DNA of 64,000 bases from an uncultured Porphyromonadaceae bacterium (GCA_947575235.1 CANPMT010000006.1:1-64000); one strand, 5' to 3'; numbered from the stretch's first letter, positions 51,996-60,887 are shown. Made by a program: numbers and translations. Notes: generated by a model not told the origin, from the letters alone.

Positions 51996-53438
51996 TCAAT
52001 GCTTCTTGCATCCTTTGCAGGGATGGAAACGGCTGCTGCCGTCGAAGCAGTGTGTGCAGAGGCGTTCCTTGGGGAGGCCGATGCTTGAGACGAGAGTCTC
52101 TATGGGGTTGAACTTCAGCGATGAGAGACCGAAACGTTCGCGGATTTTCTCAACGAGAGTATTATATTCCGGAGAGTTGGTGGTGGCGTATTTGTCGAGG
52201 TTCTTGTTGGGGTCGCCCTCAAGTTCGCCGATGATGCGGCGTGTGAGGAGCTCCATGTCGCTCTTCGACGAGGTGAAGCCGATGAATGGGCAGCTGTAGA
52301 TCAGCGGGGGGCATGCTATACGGATGTGTACCTCCTTTGCTCCCAGGTCATACAGATCCTTCACATTGTCGGTGAGCTGAGTGCCGCGTACGATAGAGTC
52401 GTCGCAGAGCAGGGCGCGCTGGTCGTAGAGCATTGCGCCGTTGGGCACAAGTTTCATCTTGGCCACGAGATTGCGTCGGCTCTGTTCAGAGGGGGTGAAG
52501 CTTCGGGGCCAGGTAGGAGTATACTTCGAGATACAACGGCGGTAGGGCACACCCTTTCCGGCAGCGTATCCGAGCGCCATACCTACACCGGAATCAGGTA
52601 TACCGGCAGCGCAATCCACCTCATTCTCATCGGTCTTGCCCATCTCGAAGCCAGACTTGAAACGCATATCCTCTACGTTTGTCCCCTCGTAAGATGAAGT
52701 GGGGAAGCCATAGTAAACCCAGAGGAAAGAGCAGATCTGCATCTCGTCGCCGGCAGCGCGGAGCACCTTTACGTCGTCGGGAGTGATCTCGACGATTTCG
52801 CCCGGGCCGAGGTCGCGGTAAGTCTGGTAACCGAGGTTAGGGAAAGCTGTCGACTCGGAAGAGGCGGCAAATCCGGAGCCATCGGTTTTCTTACCCAACA
52901 CCACAGGTGTGCGGCCGAGTTGGTCGCGGGCGGCGATGATAGAATTTTCGGTAAGAATAAGCAATGAGCATGAGCCGTCGATACGCTCGAACATATGCCC
53001 GATACCCTCGGCAAAAGTCTTCCCCTTGTTGATAAGGAGAGCGATAAGCTCAGTCTGGTTTGTGCGTCCCGAGCTCAGTTCGCCGAAGTGTGCGCCATCC
53101 TCGAGGAGTTCCTTCTCGAGCTGCTCGATGTTGCAGATTTTTGCTACTGTGACGATTGCGAATTTACCGAGGTGAGAGTTGAAGACGATAGGCTGCGGGT
53201 CGTTGTCGCTGATGACGCCTATTCCGATGTTTCCCTTGAACTTGGGGAGTTCATCCTCGAACTTAGTGCGGAAATAAGTGTTCTCGATGCTGTGGATACT
53301 GCGGCAGAAGCGGTTCTCCTCATTGTCGAAGGTAGCCATGCCGGCGCGTCGAGTGCCAAGATGAGAGTTGTAGTCAACTCCATAAAATAGTTCATTTCGG
53401 CAGGCATCCTTTGATGCTGCTCCGAAAAAACCTCCCAT
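51996..53438 (-). CDS. PurF-like amidophosphoribosyltransferase without N-terminal cysteine
   Basis: 480-aa PurF homologue. The type I phosphoribosyltransferase domain is intact: the PRPP loop ALLCDDSIVRGTQ starts at 342, with GIPDSGVGMALGYA upstream. The N-terminal glutaminase-like domain is complete in length, with LGTRRAGMATFD and SSGRTNQTELIALL, but the protein begins MGGFFG where glutaminases have MCG, so the catalytic Cys1 is missing. A Cys-rich tail (CTHCFDG...CKGCKKH) and internal cysteines (VDCAAG, SCPF) resemble the iron-sulfur ligands of some PurF proteins. It may use ammonia or another amine, or act on a different substrate. This variant is known in Bacteroidetes. Confidence 0.9.
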   Translation of the reverse strand: MGGFFGAASKDACRNELFYGVDYNSHLGTRRAGMATFDNEENRFCRSIHSIENTYFRTKFEDELPKFKGNIGIGVISDNDPQPIVFNSHLGKFAIVTVAKICNIEQLEKELLEDGAHFGELSSGRTNQTELIALLINKGKTFAEGIGHMFERIDGSCSLLILTENSIIAARDQLGRTPVVLGKKTDGSGFAASSESTAFPNLGYQTYRDLGPGEIVEITPDDVKVLRAAGDEMQICSFLWVYYGFPTSSYEGTNVEDMRFKSGFEMGKTDENEVDCAAGIPDSGVGMALGYAAGKGVPYRRCISKYTPTWPRSFTPSEQSRRNLVAKMKLVPNGAMLYDQRALLCDDSIVRGTQLTDNVKDLYDLGAKEVHIRIACPPLIYSCPFIGFTSSKSDMELLTRRIIGELEGDPNKNLDKYATTNSPEYNTLVEKIRERFGLSSLKFNPIETLVSSIGLPKERLCTHCFDGSSRFHPCKGCKKH

Positions 53439-53468
53439 AGAAAGAATGTTTAGTTAAATACGATGGTG

Positions 53469-53500
53469 CAAAATTACAAAAAAAGTCAGTGATAATCAAA
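53469..53500 (-). promoter_or_regulatory. promoter of the PurF-like gene
   Basis: On the minus strand: TTTG (53500-53497), 20 bp, TAATTTTG (53476-53469); predicted start near 53462, leader about 24 nt. Confidence 0.8.
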
Positions 53501-53531
53501 GGTCGGGTTATAAAAACTTGTGGGGAGGGTG

Positions 53532-53568
53532 AAAAAAGGCTGTCTTTCACGTGGGTAAAAGACAGCCT
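53532..53568 (-). terminator. minus-strand terminator with no annotated gene upstream
   Basis: An 11-bp stem (AGGCTGTCTTT 53537-53547 with 53558-53568) and a U6 tract on the minus strand (53537-53532). It must end a transcript coming from higher coordinates, where the only candidates are the 42-codon ORF at 53645-53773 or a noncoding RNA. Confidence 0.7.
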
Positions 53569-54150
53569 GGTGGGTCATCGGCTCATGACGCGTTCAGGAG
53601 AGATGACGGAAGCATGCGTCATGGCGCAAGATTAAATAAGCGGATCAGGTCCAATACTCGGAACGCTGTTCTACGGGTTGTGACGCCTCGTTCCTCGTTG
53701 CACCGTTGTTGCGGTTGGAATCGCGGAGAGAAAGGTTGAGTAGACCTTTCTGTGGTACTGAAAATAGAAACATAGTGGTAGGGTTAAAACTGGTTGTAGA
53801 AAATATAAAACAAGGAATCAACTAAGCTTATTAAAAAAGGGAATAACAGATCAAGACAGTTGAGAATGTTATGAAACTTTCCTCGCCGGATATTGACAGT
53901 GATTACGAGTCTTAACGGGTTTAGATTGATTCGATTTGGTAATCGTATAACAAAATAACGGTGAAAAAGTTTTGAAATTGTATGCAAAAATGTGCAAAAA
54001 TCTTTATGATATTTGATAATCAGCAAAATAGACCAATAAATCGGTGAAATATTCCATTCGGAAAACTGTAAATTGGTTAATTAACTGTTGTTAAAAGATA
54101 TAATGAGGCACTCTGTTTGTTAACAAGGATATTAATCTAAGTTATCGCCT
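53569..54150. other. structured and A+T-rich intergenic region
   Basis: Between the terminator and the OmpA-like gene: inverted repeats CATGACGC/GCGTCATG (53584-53591 with 53616-53623), GGAACG/CGTTCC and AGAAAGGT/ACCTTTCT (53729-53751), the small ORF above, then about 350 bp of A+T-rich DNA (53790-54150) in which no gene is convincing. It holds whatever promoter drives the OmpA-like gene, which was not recognised. Confidence 0.5.
53645..53773 (-). CDS. candidate small protein, 42 codons
   Basis: ATG at 53773 to TGA at 53645 encodes a hydrophilic 42-residue peptide: MFLFSVPQKGLLNLSLRDSN followed by RNNGATRNEASQPVEQRSEY and WT. The composition looks protein-like and a terminator lies 77 bp downstream, but no clear promoter was found and nothing was compared. 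The same DNA folds into hairpins (AGAAAGGT/ACCTTTCT at 53729-53751), so it could instead be part of a noncoding RNA. Confidence 0.35.
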   Translation of the reverse strand: MFLFSVPQKGLLNLSLRDSNRNNGATRNEASQPVEQRSEYWT

Positions 54151-54816
54151 ATGAAAACACAAGACTACTACCCGCAGGGCGACGAGACGTCTGCCCCGAA
54201 GCGCAGCAACACACGCGGCTGGCTTGCCGGAGCCGCATGTTTCCTTTTCTTTGCCGGCATTTTAGTGGGTACGATCTTCATCTGCCGTCATCATTATGAC
54301 AAGCTCGACAATGAGCTGATGGCACGTGAGATGTCGTATCGCCAGGGCTATTATCCGCTTAGGGAGATTGATGGTTCGCTGGCCGACGCCCATACACATG
54401 CCACCGACCCGAGAGCGGGCGGTCTGTTGGTGAACGGCCAGTATGCAGGCTCAATCCCGGTGATATACGTAAGCGAGCTCAAGACCGTAGGGAACTCTGC
54501 GTCGCAGCGTCCCGAGAACTACGTCTACTATTTCCCCAACGCAGGGTCAGACGTGCCGGGCAACAACGCGCTCGACAAACTTGCCGGACTGATTGCAAGG
54601 AGCGGAGCCTCCGTATCTGTCACAGGATACACGGACCCGACCGGGAACGCCGCATTCAACCAGCGTCTCAGCGAGCAGCGCGCCCAGCACGTGGCACAGT
54701 ATCTGGAGGCACACGGTGTGCCTGAATCCAAGGTGACTGTAAAGGGTGGAGGCGTGACATCGGCTTATCCCGATTATGCCCTCGACCGCCGCGCTGAAAT
54801 CAAGATTGATTATTGA
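54151..54816 (+). CDS. OmpA-family cell-envelope protein
   Basis: 221-aa protein with a cytosolic N-terminus, one membrane-spanning helix (about 24-45, WLAGAACFLFFAGILVGTIF) and a C-terminal OmpA-like peptidoglycan-binding domain (about 120-221): SVTGYTDPTGNAAFNQRLSE, RAQHVAQYLEAHGV and the final DYALDRRAEIKI with the conserved N/D-x-R-R-x-E/I pattern. It probably ties the inner membrane to peptidoglycan, as in MotB-like or Pal-like proteins, rather than being a beta-barrel. Monocistronic with a terminator. Confidence 0.88.
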   Translation: MKTQDYYPQGDETSAPKRSNTRGWLAGAACFLFFAGILVGTIFICRHHYDKLDNELMAREMSYRQGYYPLREIDGSLADAHTHATDPRAGGLLVNGQYAGSIPVIYVSELKTVGNSASQRPENYVYYFPNAGSDVPGNNALDKLAGLIARSGASVSVTGYTDPTGNAAFNQRLSEQRAQHVAQYLEAHGVPESKVTVKGGGVTSAYPDYALDRRAEIKIDY

Positions 54817-54864
54817 TAACACGCCCCTTGACACGGCTCATCTCAAGAGATGAGTGATACTTGA

Positions 54865-54899
54865 ACGGGAGTCTCCGGATGGAGATTCCCGTAATTTTT
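54865..54899 (+). terminator. terminator after the OmpA-like gene
   Basis: A 12-bp stem with one wobble (54865-54876 with 54881-54892), GGAT loop, then AATTTTT. A second tight hairpin, CTCATCTC/GAGATGAG (54837-54854), precedes it. Confidence 0.85.
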
Positions 54900-54974
54900 G
54901 GTCAAATACTGTAAATTGCAGGTCAGAATACATATTTGGCACGGATGCGCACACCCTATCCAGTTGCCATACGC

Positions 54975-54982
54975 TAAATTTG
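54975..54982 (+). promoter_or_regulatory. possible -7 element of the mannosidase gene
   Basis: TAAATTTG fits TAnnTTTG and lies 72 bp upstream of the ATG at 55055. No -33 box at the right distance. Confidence 0.35.
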
Positions 54983-55054
54983 TGAAGTCGGTTCCCCTCT
55001 CCGGGGGGAACGTGCGATGACGTTTAAATCATAAGCTAACCTTAAACATAAATA

Positions 55055-58000
55055 ATGAGAAAAGAGATAATGTTGGGAGCCTCGCTCCTTGCCTTCGGCC
55101 TCGGCAGCACAGCTGCTGAGAAGGAGGGGACAGTCTACGCCGTTTCGGATGCCCATCTTGACACTCAGTGGAACTGGGATGTGCAGAGCACGATACGCGA
55201 CCATATTCTGAAAACCATCAACCGCAACCTTCTTCTGCTGCGCGAATACCCCGACTACGTATTCAATTTCGAGGGTGGAGTGAAGTATGCCTGGATGAAG
55301 GAGTATTATCCCCGCGAGTTTGAACTTGTGAAGGATTACATACGTCAGGGGAGATGGCATGTGAGCGGCGCGAGCTGGGATGCCAACGATGTTATCATGC
55401 CATCTGTCGAATCACAGATACGCAACATCATGCTGGGTCAGGATTTCTACCGCAAGGAATTCGGCATAGAGAGCACCGACATCTTTCTGCCTGACTGCTT
55501 CGGCTTCGGCTGGACGCTCCCCACGATAGCCTCACACTGTGGTCTTATCGGGTTCTCCTCGCAGAAACTCGACTGGCGTCACCATAACTTCCATGGCGAC
55601 AGCAAGCATCCCTTCACCTTAGGCTTGTGGCAGGGTGTCGACGGAAGCCGTGTGATGCTGGCCCATGGCTACAACTACGCCCACCGGTGGCCCGGCGATA
55701 CCGACCTGACCTCAGACTCGGAACTCCGTAAGCAAGCCGCCCGGTCGCCGTTGGGAAAGGTTTACCGGTATTATGGCACGGGTGACACCGGTGGTTCGCC
55801 GACGATAGGCTCGGTCATCGCTGTGAGCGATGCGTTGCACGCCGACGGTCCGTTGGAGGTAAGGAGTGTCACGAGCGACGCCCTCTTCAAGGAATACCTG
55901 CCATACGCCTCTCACCCGGAACTACCGGTATATGACGGCGAGCTGCTCATGGACGTACACGGCACAGGATGCTATACCTCGCAGGCGGCCATGAAACTCT
56001 ATAACCGCCAGAACGAACAGCTTGGCGACGCTGCCGAGCGCGCTGCCGTAATGGCCACAGTGCTGACGGGGGCTCCTTATCCGGGAGAGGCATTCACCGA
56101 AGGGTGGAGGCGGTTCATCTGGCACCAGTTTCACGACGACCTCACAGGCACAAGCATACCGCGCGCATACGAATTCTCATGGAATGACGAGCTGCTCACG
56201 CTGAAGCAATTCTCGGGACTGTTGGGGACAGCTATCACCGACCTCTCATCACGTCTCAACACAGCCGTGAAAGGTGCGCCTATGGTGATATTCAATCCCT
56301 CCGGCACCCGGCGCGACGATGTGGTTGAGGTGAGTGTCCCGGCCGCATCCTATCCCGCCACATGCGTTGTGAAAGACCAGAACGGGAAGAGGGTGAAAGC
56401 CCAGATAAGCGGATATGCCGACGGTAAGGCAAAACTTCTGGTAAGCGCGTCAATCCCGCCCATGGGGTGCGCTGTCTATGAGGTAAGCGTGTCGGGCAGA
56501 GGTGTGTCCTACGCTCCAAAGAGCGCTTCTGTAATCGAGAACAGCCGCTACAAGATTACCTTTGACAAGGTGGGCGACATTACCTCCCTTATAGATAAAT
56601 CCACAGGACGAGAGCTTGTGAAAGAGGGTGGAAGGATACGTCTTGCCATGTTCAAAGGGAATCCATCGTACGACTGGCCCGCGTGGGAGATAATGAAAAG
56701 CACACTCGACCGTAGCCCGGAATCAATCACAGCCAATGCCAAGGTGGAGATGGTGGAGGATGGTACCGTACGCAAGACTGTCAGAGTGACCAAAGAGGAT
56801 GGAGACTCACGTTTTGTGCAATACATCCACCTCTACGAGGGTGCCTTGGCCGGAAGGGTGGATTTCCGCAATGAGATAGACTGGGCATCGACAGATGCCC
56901 TGCTGAAGGCGGAGTTCCCGCTCACCTGCGATAACAAGGAGGCAACCTATGATCTTGGAGTGGGTGTGGCGCGAAGAGGTAACAACATCGACCGTGCCTA
57001 CGAGGTGCCGGCGCAGCAATGGGCCAATCTCACACACAGCTCCGGCAGTCATGGTGTGACTATCCTGAACAACTGCAAATACGGCTGGGACAAGCCTGAC
57101 GACAGCACACTGCGTCTCACACTCCTGCATACCCCCTCCACAAGGAATGCTTACACATATCAGGATCATCAGGATTTCGGCCATCATTCGTTCACCTACT
57201 CGCTCATCCCGCATGACGGGGCGCTCGACCGTGCGGCTGCCGTGGCCGAGGGTGAGCGTCTTAACCAAGGATTGAAGTGCTTCATACCCTCGCGCCACAA
57301 GGGGGAGGGTAGAGAACTCTCGTTTGTAAAATCGGAGAGTGGCAACATAGCCATCAGGGCATTGAAGAGAGCCGAAGATGGCAAAGGCTATATAGTGCGC
57401 GTGTATGAGACAGCCGGACGCCCCGCGACAGGGAAACTGACCTTCTGTACCGAATTGCTCACAGCCTCGGCTGCCGACGGCACCGAAAAGCCGGTCGGAG
57501 ATGCATCATTCAATGGCAAGGAACTGAATGTGGCGCTTCCCGCTAACGGTATAGCCACTTATCGTATAGACTTCCGCACTCCCGCCGCAGAGGTGAGGAG
57601 GGAGATGGCTGCAGTTGACCTCCCCTTTGATACACGGGCCTTCTCATGGAATGAATTCCGGGGTGAGGGGGAATTTGCCGGTGGCTACACATATGCCGCC
57701 GAACTGGTGCCGGACGTTATAAGCAGCCGCGAGGTGGAATTCAGTCTCAACCCACGGGCGGAGCATACCGCCGTGAGATGTGACGGCCAGAGCCTCACGC
57801 TCCCCGCAGGTAAATGGGATACCCTCCATCTGCTTACGGCTGCCATGACCGAGGATACCGACATCGACGCGCAATTCATCGTGAACGGCAACCCGGTTAA
57901 AGTGAGAGTGCCCTCATATACAGGTTTTGTAGGCCAATGGGGGCATACAGGCCATACCGAAGGGTATATGAAACCTGAGACAGTAGCCTATGTAGGGACT

Positions 58001-58642
58001 CACCGTCACTCCTCGGCCGGCGACGAACCGTATGAATACACTTATATGTATCATACCGTGGTGCCTGTCCCGGAGGGTACAGTTACCGTTCAGTTACCTT
58101 CGGGTGGAGATGTGGCTGTATTCGCGGCCACAGTGACCGAAGGTATGCCCGCAATGGCCGAGGCATCGTCACTCCTGTTCGAGACAGCCGGCTCAGACAA
58201 CCCGAAACTTATGAAAGCCGGCAGGCGTGAGAGTCTTCTCAAACCGGAGATGATAACCGGATGGTCAGGGTTTGTGGTAGAGAGTGAGCATCCACGCTAT
58301 CTTGTTGATGGCGACACCTCCACAAAATGGTGTGACGTCAGCGGCGCCCCGGCATATGTTGACTTCGACTTGGGAAGGGTCTCGGATATAAAAGGGTGGA
58401 AACTTGTGAACGCCGCCAATGAATATTCAGGCTACGTCACAGCCGGATGTTACCTTATGGGTAAATCAGAAGCTGATGATGAATGGCGCACATTGGACGC
58501 CGTGAGGGGGAACCGCCGCAATCTGGTGGAGCGTGGCATCAATCCCGATAAGCCGGTGCGTTATCTGCGACTCATGGTGACCGATCCCACGCAACCCGGT
58601 CTGGACGCGGCCACAAGAATTTATGAATTAGAGGTGTATTGA
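55055..58642 (+). CDS. GH38 alpha-mannosidase with F5/8-type C domain
   Basis: 1195-aa exported enzyme. The signal peptide is about 1-20. The GH38 catalytic domain (about 25-330) has zinc ligands in DAHLDTQW (H34, D36) and the retaining nucleophile D147 in FLPDCFGFGW, with a further ligand His in WHQFHDDLTGTS. The middle and C-terminal mannosidase domains (about 400-860) are followed by a beta region and a discoidin-like F5/8 type C carbohydrate-binding module (about 1060-1195, HPRYLVDGDTSTKWCDV...). It removes alpha-mannose, for example from host or yeast N-glycans. No SusCD pair is adjacent, so it is a stand-alone glycan-trimming gene in this window. Confidence 0.93.
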   Translation: MRKEIMLGASLLAFGLGSTAAEKEGTVYAVSDAHLDTQWNWDVQSTIRDHILKTINRNLLLLREYPDYVFNFEGGVKYAWMKEYYPREFELVKDYIRQGRWHVSGASWDANDVIMPSVESQIRNIMLGQDFYRKEFGIESTDIFLPDCFGFGWTLPTIASHCGLIGFSSQKLDWRHHNFHGDSKHPFTLGLWQGVDGSRVMLAHGYNYAHRWPGDTDLTSDSELRKQAARSPLGKVYRYYGTGDTGGSPTIGSVIAVSDALHADGPLEVRSVTSDALFKEYLPYASHPELPVYDGELLMDVHGTGCYTSQAAMKLYNRQNEQLGDAAERAAVMATVLTGAPYPGEAFTEGWRRFIWHQFHDDLTGTSIPRAYEFSWNDELLTLKQFSGLLGTAITDLSSRLNTAVKGAPMVIFNPSGTRRDDVVEVSVPAASYPATCVVKDQNGKRVKAQISGYADGKAKLLVSASIPPMGCAVYEVSVSGRGVSYAPKSASVIENSRYKITFDKVGDITSLIDKSTGRELVKEGGRIRLAMFKGNPSYDWPAWEIMKSTLDRSPESITANAKVEMVEDGTVRKTVRVTKEDGDSRFVQYIHLYEGALAGRVDFRNEIDWASTDALLKAEFPLTCDNKEATYDLGVGVARRGNNIDRAYEVPAQQWANLTHSSGSHGVTILNNCKYGWDKPDDSTLRLTLLHTPSTRNAYTYQDHQDFGHHSFTYSLIPHDGALDRAAAVAEGERLNQGLKCFIPSRHKGEGRELSFVKSESGNIAIRALKRAEDGKGYIVRVYETAGRPATGKLTFCTELLTASAADGTEKPVGDASFNGKELNVALPANGIATYRIDFRTPAAEVRREMAAVDLPFDTRAFSWNEFRGEGEFAGGYTYAAELVPDVISSREVEFSLNPRAEHTAVRCDGQSLTLPAGKWDTLHLLTAAMTEDTDIDAQFIVNGNPVKVRVPSYTGFVGQWGHTGHTEGYMKPETVAYVGTHRHSSAGDEPYEYTYMYHTVVPVPEGTVTVQLPSGGDVAVFAATVTEGMPAMAEASSLLFETAGSDNPKLMKAGRRESLLKPEMITGWSGFVVESEHPRYLVDGDTSTKWCDVSGAPAYVDFDLGRVSDIKGWKLVNAANEYSGYVTAGCYLMGKSEADDEWRTLDAVRGNRRNLVERGINPDKPVRYLRLMVTDPTQPGLDAATRIYELEVY

Positions 58643-58657
58643 TAAAGTGTGATTTGG

Positions 58658-58694
58658 TTATCGGGGGTAAAATTATTAATTTTATCCCCGATAA
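58658..58694 (+). terminator. hairpin directly before the Fur-family gene
   Basis: TTATCGGGGGTAAAAT (58658-58673) pairs with 58679-58694 (16 bp, one wobble, TATTA loop). It lies 15 bp after the mannosidase stop and ends 12 bp before the regulator ATG. It can serve as mannosidase terminator, but its A/T-flanked palindrome over the regulator's leader also suits an operator. Confidence 0.65.
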
Positions 58695-58706
58695 TTATAT
58701 GGATAT

Positions 58707-59129
58707 ATGAACGTAAGTGAAGATAAAAGACTGGAGGAGAAGGGAGTACGTCCTACAGTGAACCGTATATTGGTGTTGCGGGCCTTATCGGAATACAGTC
58801 ATCCGGTGAGTCTCGGCGACCTGGAGGGGCGCATAGGCACCCTTGATAAATCAAGTATATTCAGGGTGCTCAACCTCTTTGCGGAGCATCATATAGTGCA
58901 TTCAATCGAAGATGGGAGCGGGTCGCTGAAATATGAGATCTGCAAGGGGGAGCATGAGTGCACACTCTCCGACATGCACGTACACTTCTATTGCGAGGGC
59001 TGTCATCAGACATTCTGTTTCGAGGACTCTCCGATTCCGGCGGTGCAGCTTCCTGAAGGTTTTGAGGTAAGCGCCATCAATTATATGGTAAAGGGGCTGT
59101 GTCCGCGTTGCCGGGGAAGAGAGAGCTGA
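58707..59129 (+). CDS. Fur-family metalloregulator
   Basis: 140-aa repressor of the Fur superfamily. The N-terminal winged helix (about 10-85) includes RPTVNRILVLRALSEYSHPVS and STIF-like text DKSSIFRVLNLFAEHHIVH. The C-terminal metal-binding domain has the HVHFYCEGCHQTFCFED block and a second CPRC near the end, the two CxxC pairs that hold structural zinc. The histidine-rich stretch GEHECTLSDMHVHF could be the sensory site. Whether it senses iron, zinc or peroxide cannot be told. Start at 58707 follows a hairpin that may be its own operator. Confidence 0.92.
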   Translation: MNVSEDKRLEEKGVRPTVNRILVLRALSEYSHPVSLGDLEGRIGTLDKSSIFRVLNLFAEHHIVHSIEDGSGSLKYEICKGEHECTLSDMHVHFYCEGCHQTFCFEDSPIPAVQLPEGFEVSAINYMVKGLCPRCRGRES

Positions 59130-59246
59130 CGATTGCCACCTGTTTTGAGGAGTTGGCCACGTGGATGAACTTTCGGAGGGGGAGGAACCGTTATAACAGA
59201 AGGGGGTGGATTACCTCTGTTGTTAACCCAAAATTATAGAGAAAGT

Positions 59247-60272
59247 ATGAACATAAGAAAAATCAAGTTCGGTTTCGTGGCGGCACTTGCAATCGGCACG
59301 GCGGCCACATCACTCATTTCATGTGGCGGAAGCGGCACCCGTCAGGCCGATTCCACAGCCGATGGGGAACAGGTAGAGAAACATGGAGGCAAGGTCGGGG
59401 GGCCCCAGTTAGGGCAGCCCGGTGGGGGTCCGGCGATCGACAAGAGCGGCGACGCCACACTTCAGGAGATGATCAAGACCGTGCTTCCCAAATTCCAGCA
59501 GCTCGAATATACAGATGCCGAGACAGGGATGAAGATGCGCTATAACCTCTACACACCCGACAACCATAACGGACGCAAGAAATATCCTCTTGTGCTCTTC
59601 ATAGCCGATGCCAGCACACCCGGCGACAGTGTGACGCTTCCTCTGACACAGGGTTACGGCGGTCTGATCTGGGCAACTCCCGAGTCGCAGGCCAAGAATC
59701 CCTGTTATGTGCTCGTGCCGCAGTTTGCCGGAGTAGGAGTGAATGACGCATATGAGCATACAGATGAGGTTGATGTGGCGATGCGTCTTGCAAAGAGTGT
59801 GATAGCCGCCAAGAGTGTCGACCCCGACAGGGTTTATACCACAGGCCAGTCGATGGGTGGAATGATTTCGATGTATTACAATGTCATGTATCCCGATGTC
59901 TTCGCGGCCTCCATCTTTGTCGACTGCCATTGGGACACCGCCACCTTCCCAGAGCTTGCCAAGCATAAGTTTGTCTATTTCATAGCAGGCGACAAGGGTA
60001 AGGCCTATCAGGATATAAAACCTCTGGAGGAGGCTGCCGAGAAGGATGGGGTACAGTATACGTTTGCATCCTGGAGCGCGAAGCTTCCCGAGGCACGTCA
60101 GAGCGAACTGGCCGCCACCATGCTTGAGAAAGGGGCACCGATCAATCTCATAGAGTTCGAGCCCGGCACGGTACTTCCTGAAGATGGGAAAGGGAGCGAG
60201 CACATGTACTCGTTTGACTACGCTTATAAAGTGACAGCCGTACGCGACTGGCTGTTCAAGCAGAAACGATAA
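59247..60272 (+). CDS. lipoprotein alpha/beta-hydrolase (esterase/peptidase-like)
   Basis: 341-aa lipoprotein; the ATG at 59247 gives the lipobox TSLISCGG. A low-complexity linker rich in G, Q and K follows (about 30-70). The hydrolase domain (about 85-340) resembles CE1/polyhydroxyalkanoate-depolymerase-like esterases: YPLVLFIADASTPG, nucleophile elbow TTGQSMGGM (Ser), FVDCHWD and a C-terminal EHMYSFDYAY with the likely His. Probable surface or periplasmic esterase; feruloyl or acetyl esters are plausible substrates. Monocistronic; it converges with the umuD-like gene 13 bp downstream. Confidence 0.82.
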   Translation: MNIRKIKFGFVAALAIGTAATSLISCGGSGTRQADSTADGEQVEKHGGKVGGPQLGQPGGGPAIDKSGDATLQEMIKTVLPKFQQLEYTDAETGMKMRYNLYTPDNHNGRKKYPLVLFIADASTPGDSVTLPLTQGYGGLIWATPESQAKNPCYVLVPQFAGVGVNDAYEHTDEVDVAMRLAKSVIAAKSVDPDRVYTTGQSMGGMISMYYNVMYPDVFAASIFVDCHWDTATFPELAKHKFVYFIAGDKGKAYQDIKPLEEAAEKDGVQYTFASWSAKLPEARQSELAATMLEKGAPINLIEFEPGTVLPEDGKGSEHMYSFDYAYKVTAVRDWLFKQKR

Positions 60273-60285
60273 GCACAGCTTCCGC

Positions 60286-60720
60286 TCAGCGGAGGTTCTT
60301 GATAATTTTAGCTACAACTCCCCAGACGGTGCAATCATCGTCTGGGGTTATTTTAAATGCCGGGAAGCTCTTATTTGCGGGGCGGAGCCATATCTCGCCA
60401 CGGTGACGCAGGGAGAGGTCGAGATATTTCAGGGTGAACTCGCCGTTTACGAAAGCCACTACTATATCGTCCTGACGGGGGTCAAGAGCACGGTCAATCA
60501 CCACGATATCGCCGTCATCGATTCCGGCGTCAATCATGGAGTTTCCCACCACTTTTGCATAGAAAGTGGCGGCGGGATGGGCTATAAGCTCCTTGTTGAA
60601 GTCGAGCGACTTGTCAATATAGTCCTGAGCCGGACTGGGGAATCCGGCGCGAATGCCGGCATCGGCATATGGGAGGTCGAGAGTTGTGGCGAAACCGCCG
60701 GCAAACATTTCAAGAGTCAT
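60286..60720 (-). CDS. umuD: UmuD-like S24 peptidase (SOS response)
   Basis: 144-aa self-cleaving protein of the LexA/UmuD (S24) family. The cleavage site is probably Ala25-Gly26 in RAGFPSPAQDYID. The Ser/Lys dyad is S61 in GNSM and K98 in FTLKYL. It lacks the LexA N-terminal winged helix, so it is the polymerase V accessory type. Normally umuC follows; here the next gene is a converging esterase, so no partner is adjacent. It has a -7 promoter element but no recognised SOS box. Confidence 0.9.
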   Translation of the reverse strand: MTLEMFAGGFATTLDLPYADAGIRAGFPSPAQDYIDKSLDFNKELIAHPAATFYAKVVGNSMIDAGIDDGDIVVIDRALDPRQDDIVVAFVNGEFTLKYLDLSLRHRGEIWLRPANKSFPAFKITPDDDCTVWGVVAKIIKNLR

Positions 60721-60757
60721 GGAAAGAGTGATGTTGACGTGTTAGATTAATCCGGTG

Positions 60758-60765
60758 CAAAGTTA
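60758..60765 (-). promoter_or_regulatory. -7 element of the umuD-like gene
   Basis: Minus-strand TAACTTTG, 37 bp upstream of the ATG. No good -33 box at the right distance. Confidence 0.5.
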
Positions 60766-60851
60766 CAAAATAATTTGAATCACTTATGCCCACATTTTTT
60801 CGCAGGCACCTAAATCTCGCCACTTATGATATGTTACATGGCATAACATAA

Positions 60852-60881
60852 TTGTGGTCTGCGAAATTTTTTGTAATTTTG
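60852..60881 (+). promoter_or_regulatory. promoter of the type III R-M leader
   Basis: TTG (60852-60854), 19 bp, TAATTTTG (60874-60881); predicted start near 60888, about 366 nt before the mod ATG. Confidence 0.7.
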
Positions 60882-60887
60882 CGGATA

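Noticed and set aside
53551-53739. 62-codon plus-strand frame in the structured intergenic region
   Set aside because: Starts inside the terminator stem and is very Arg-rich; the minus strand is the transcribed one according to the terminator.
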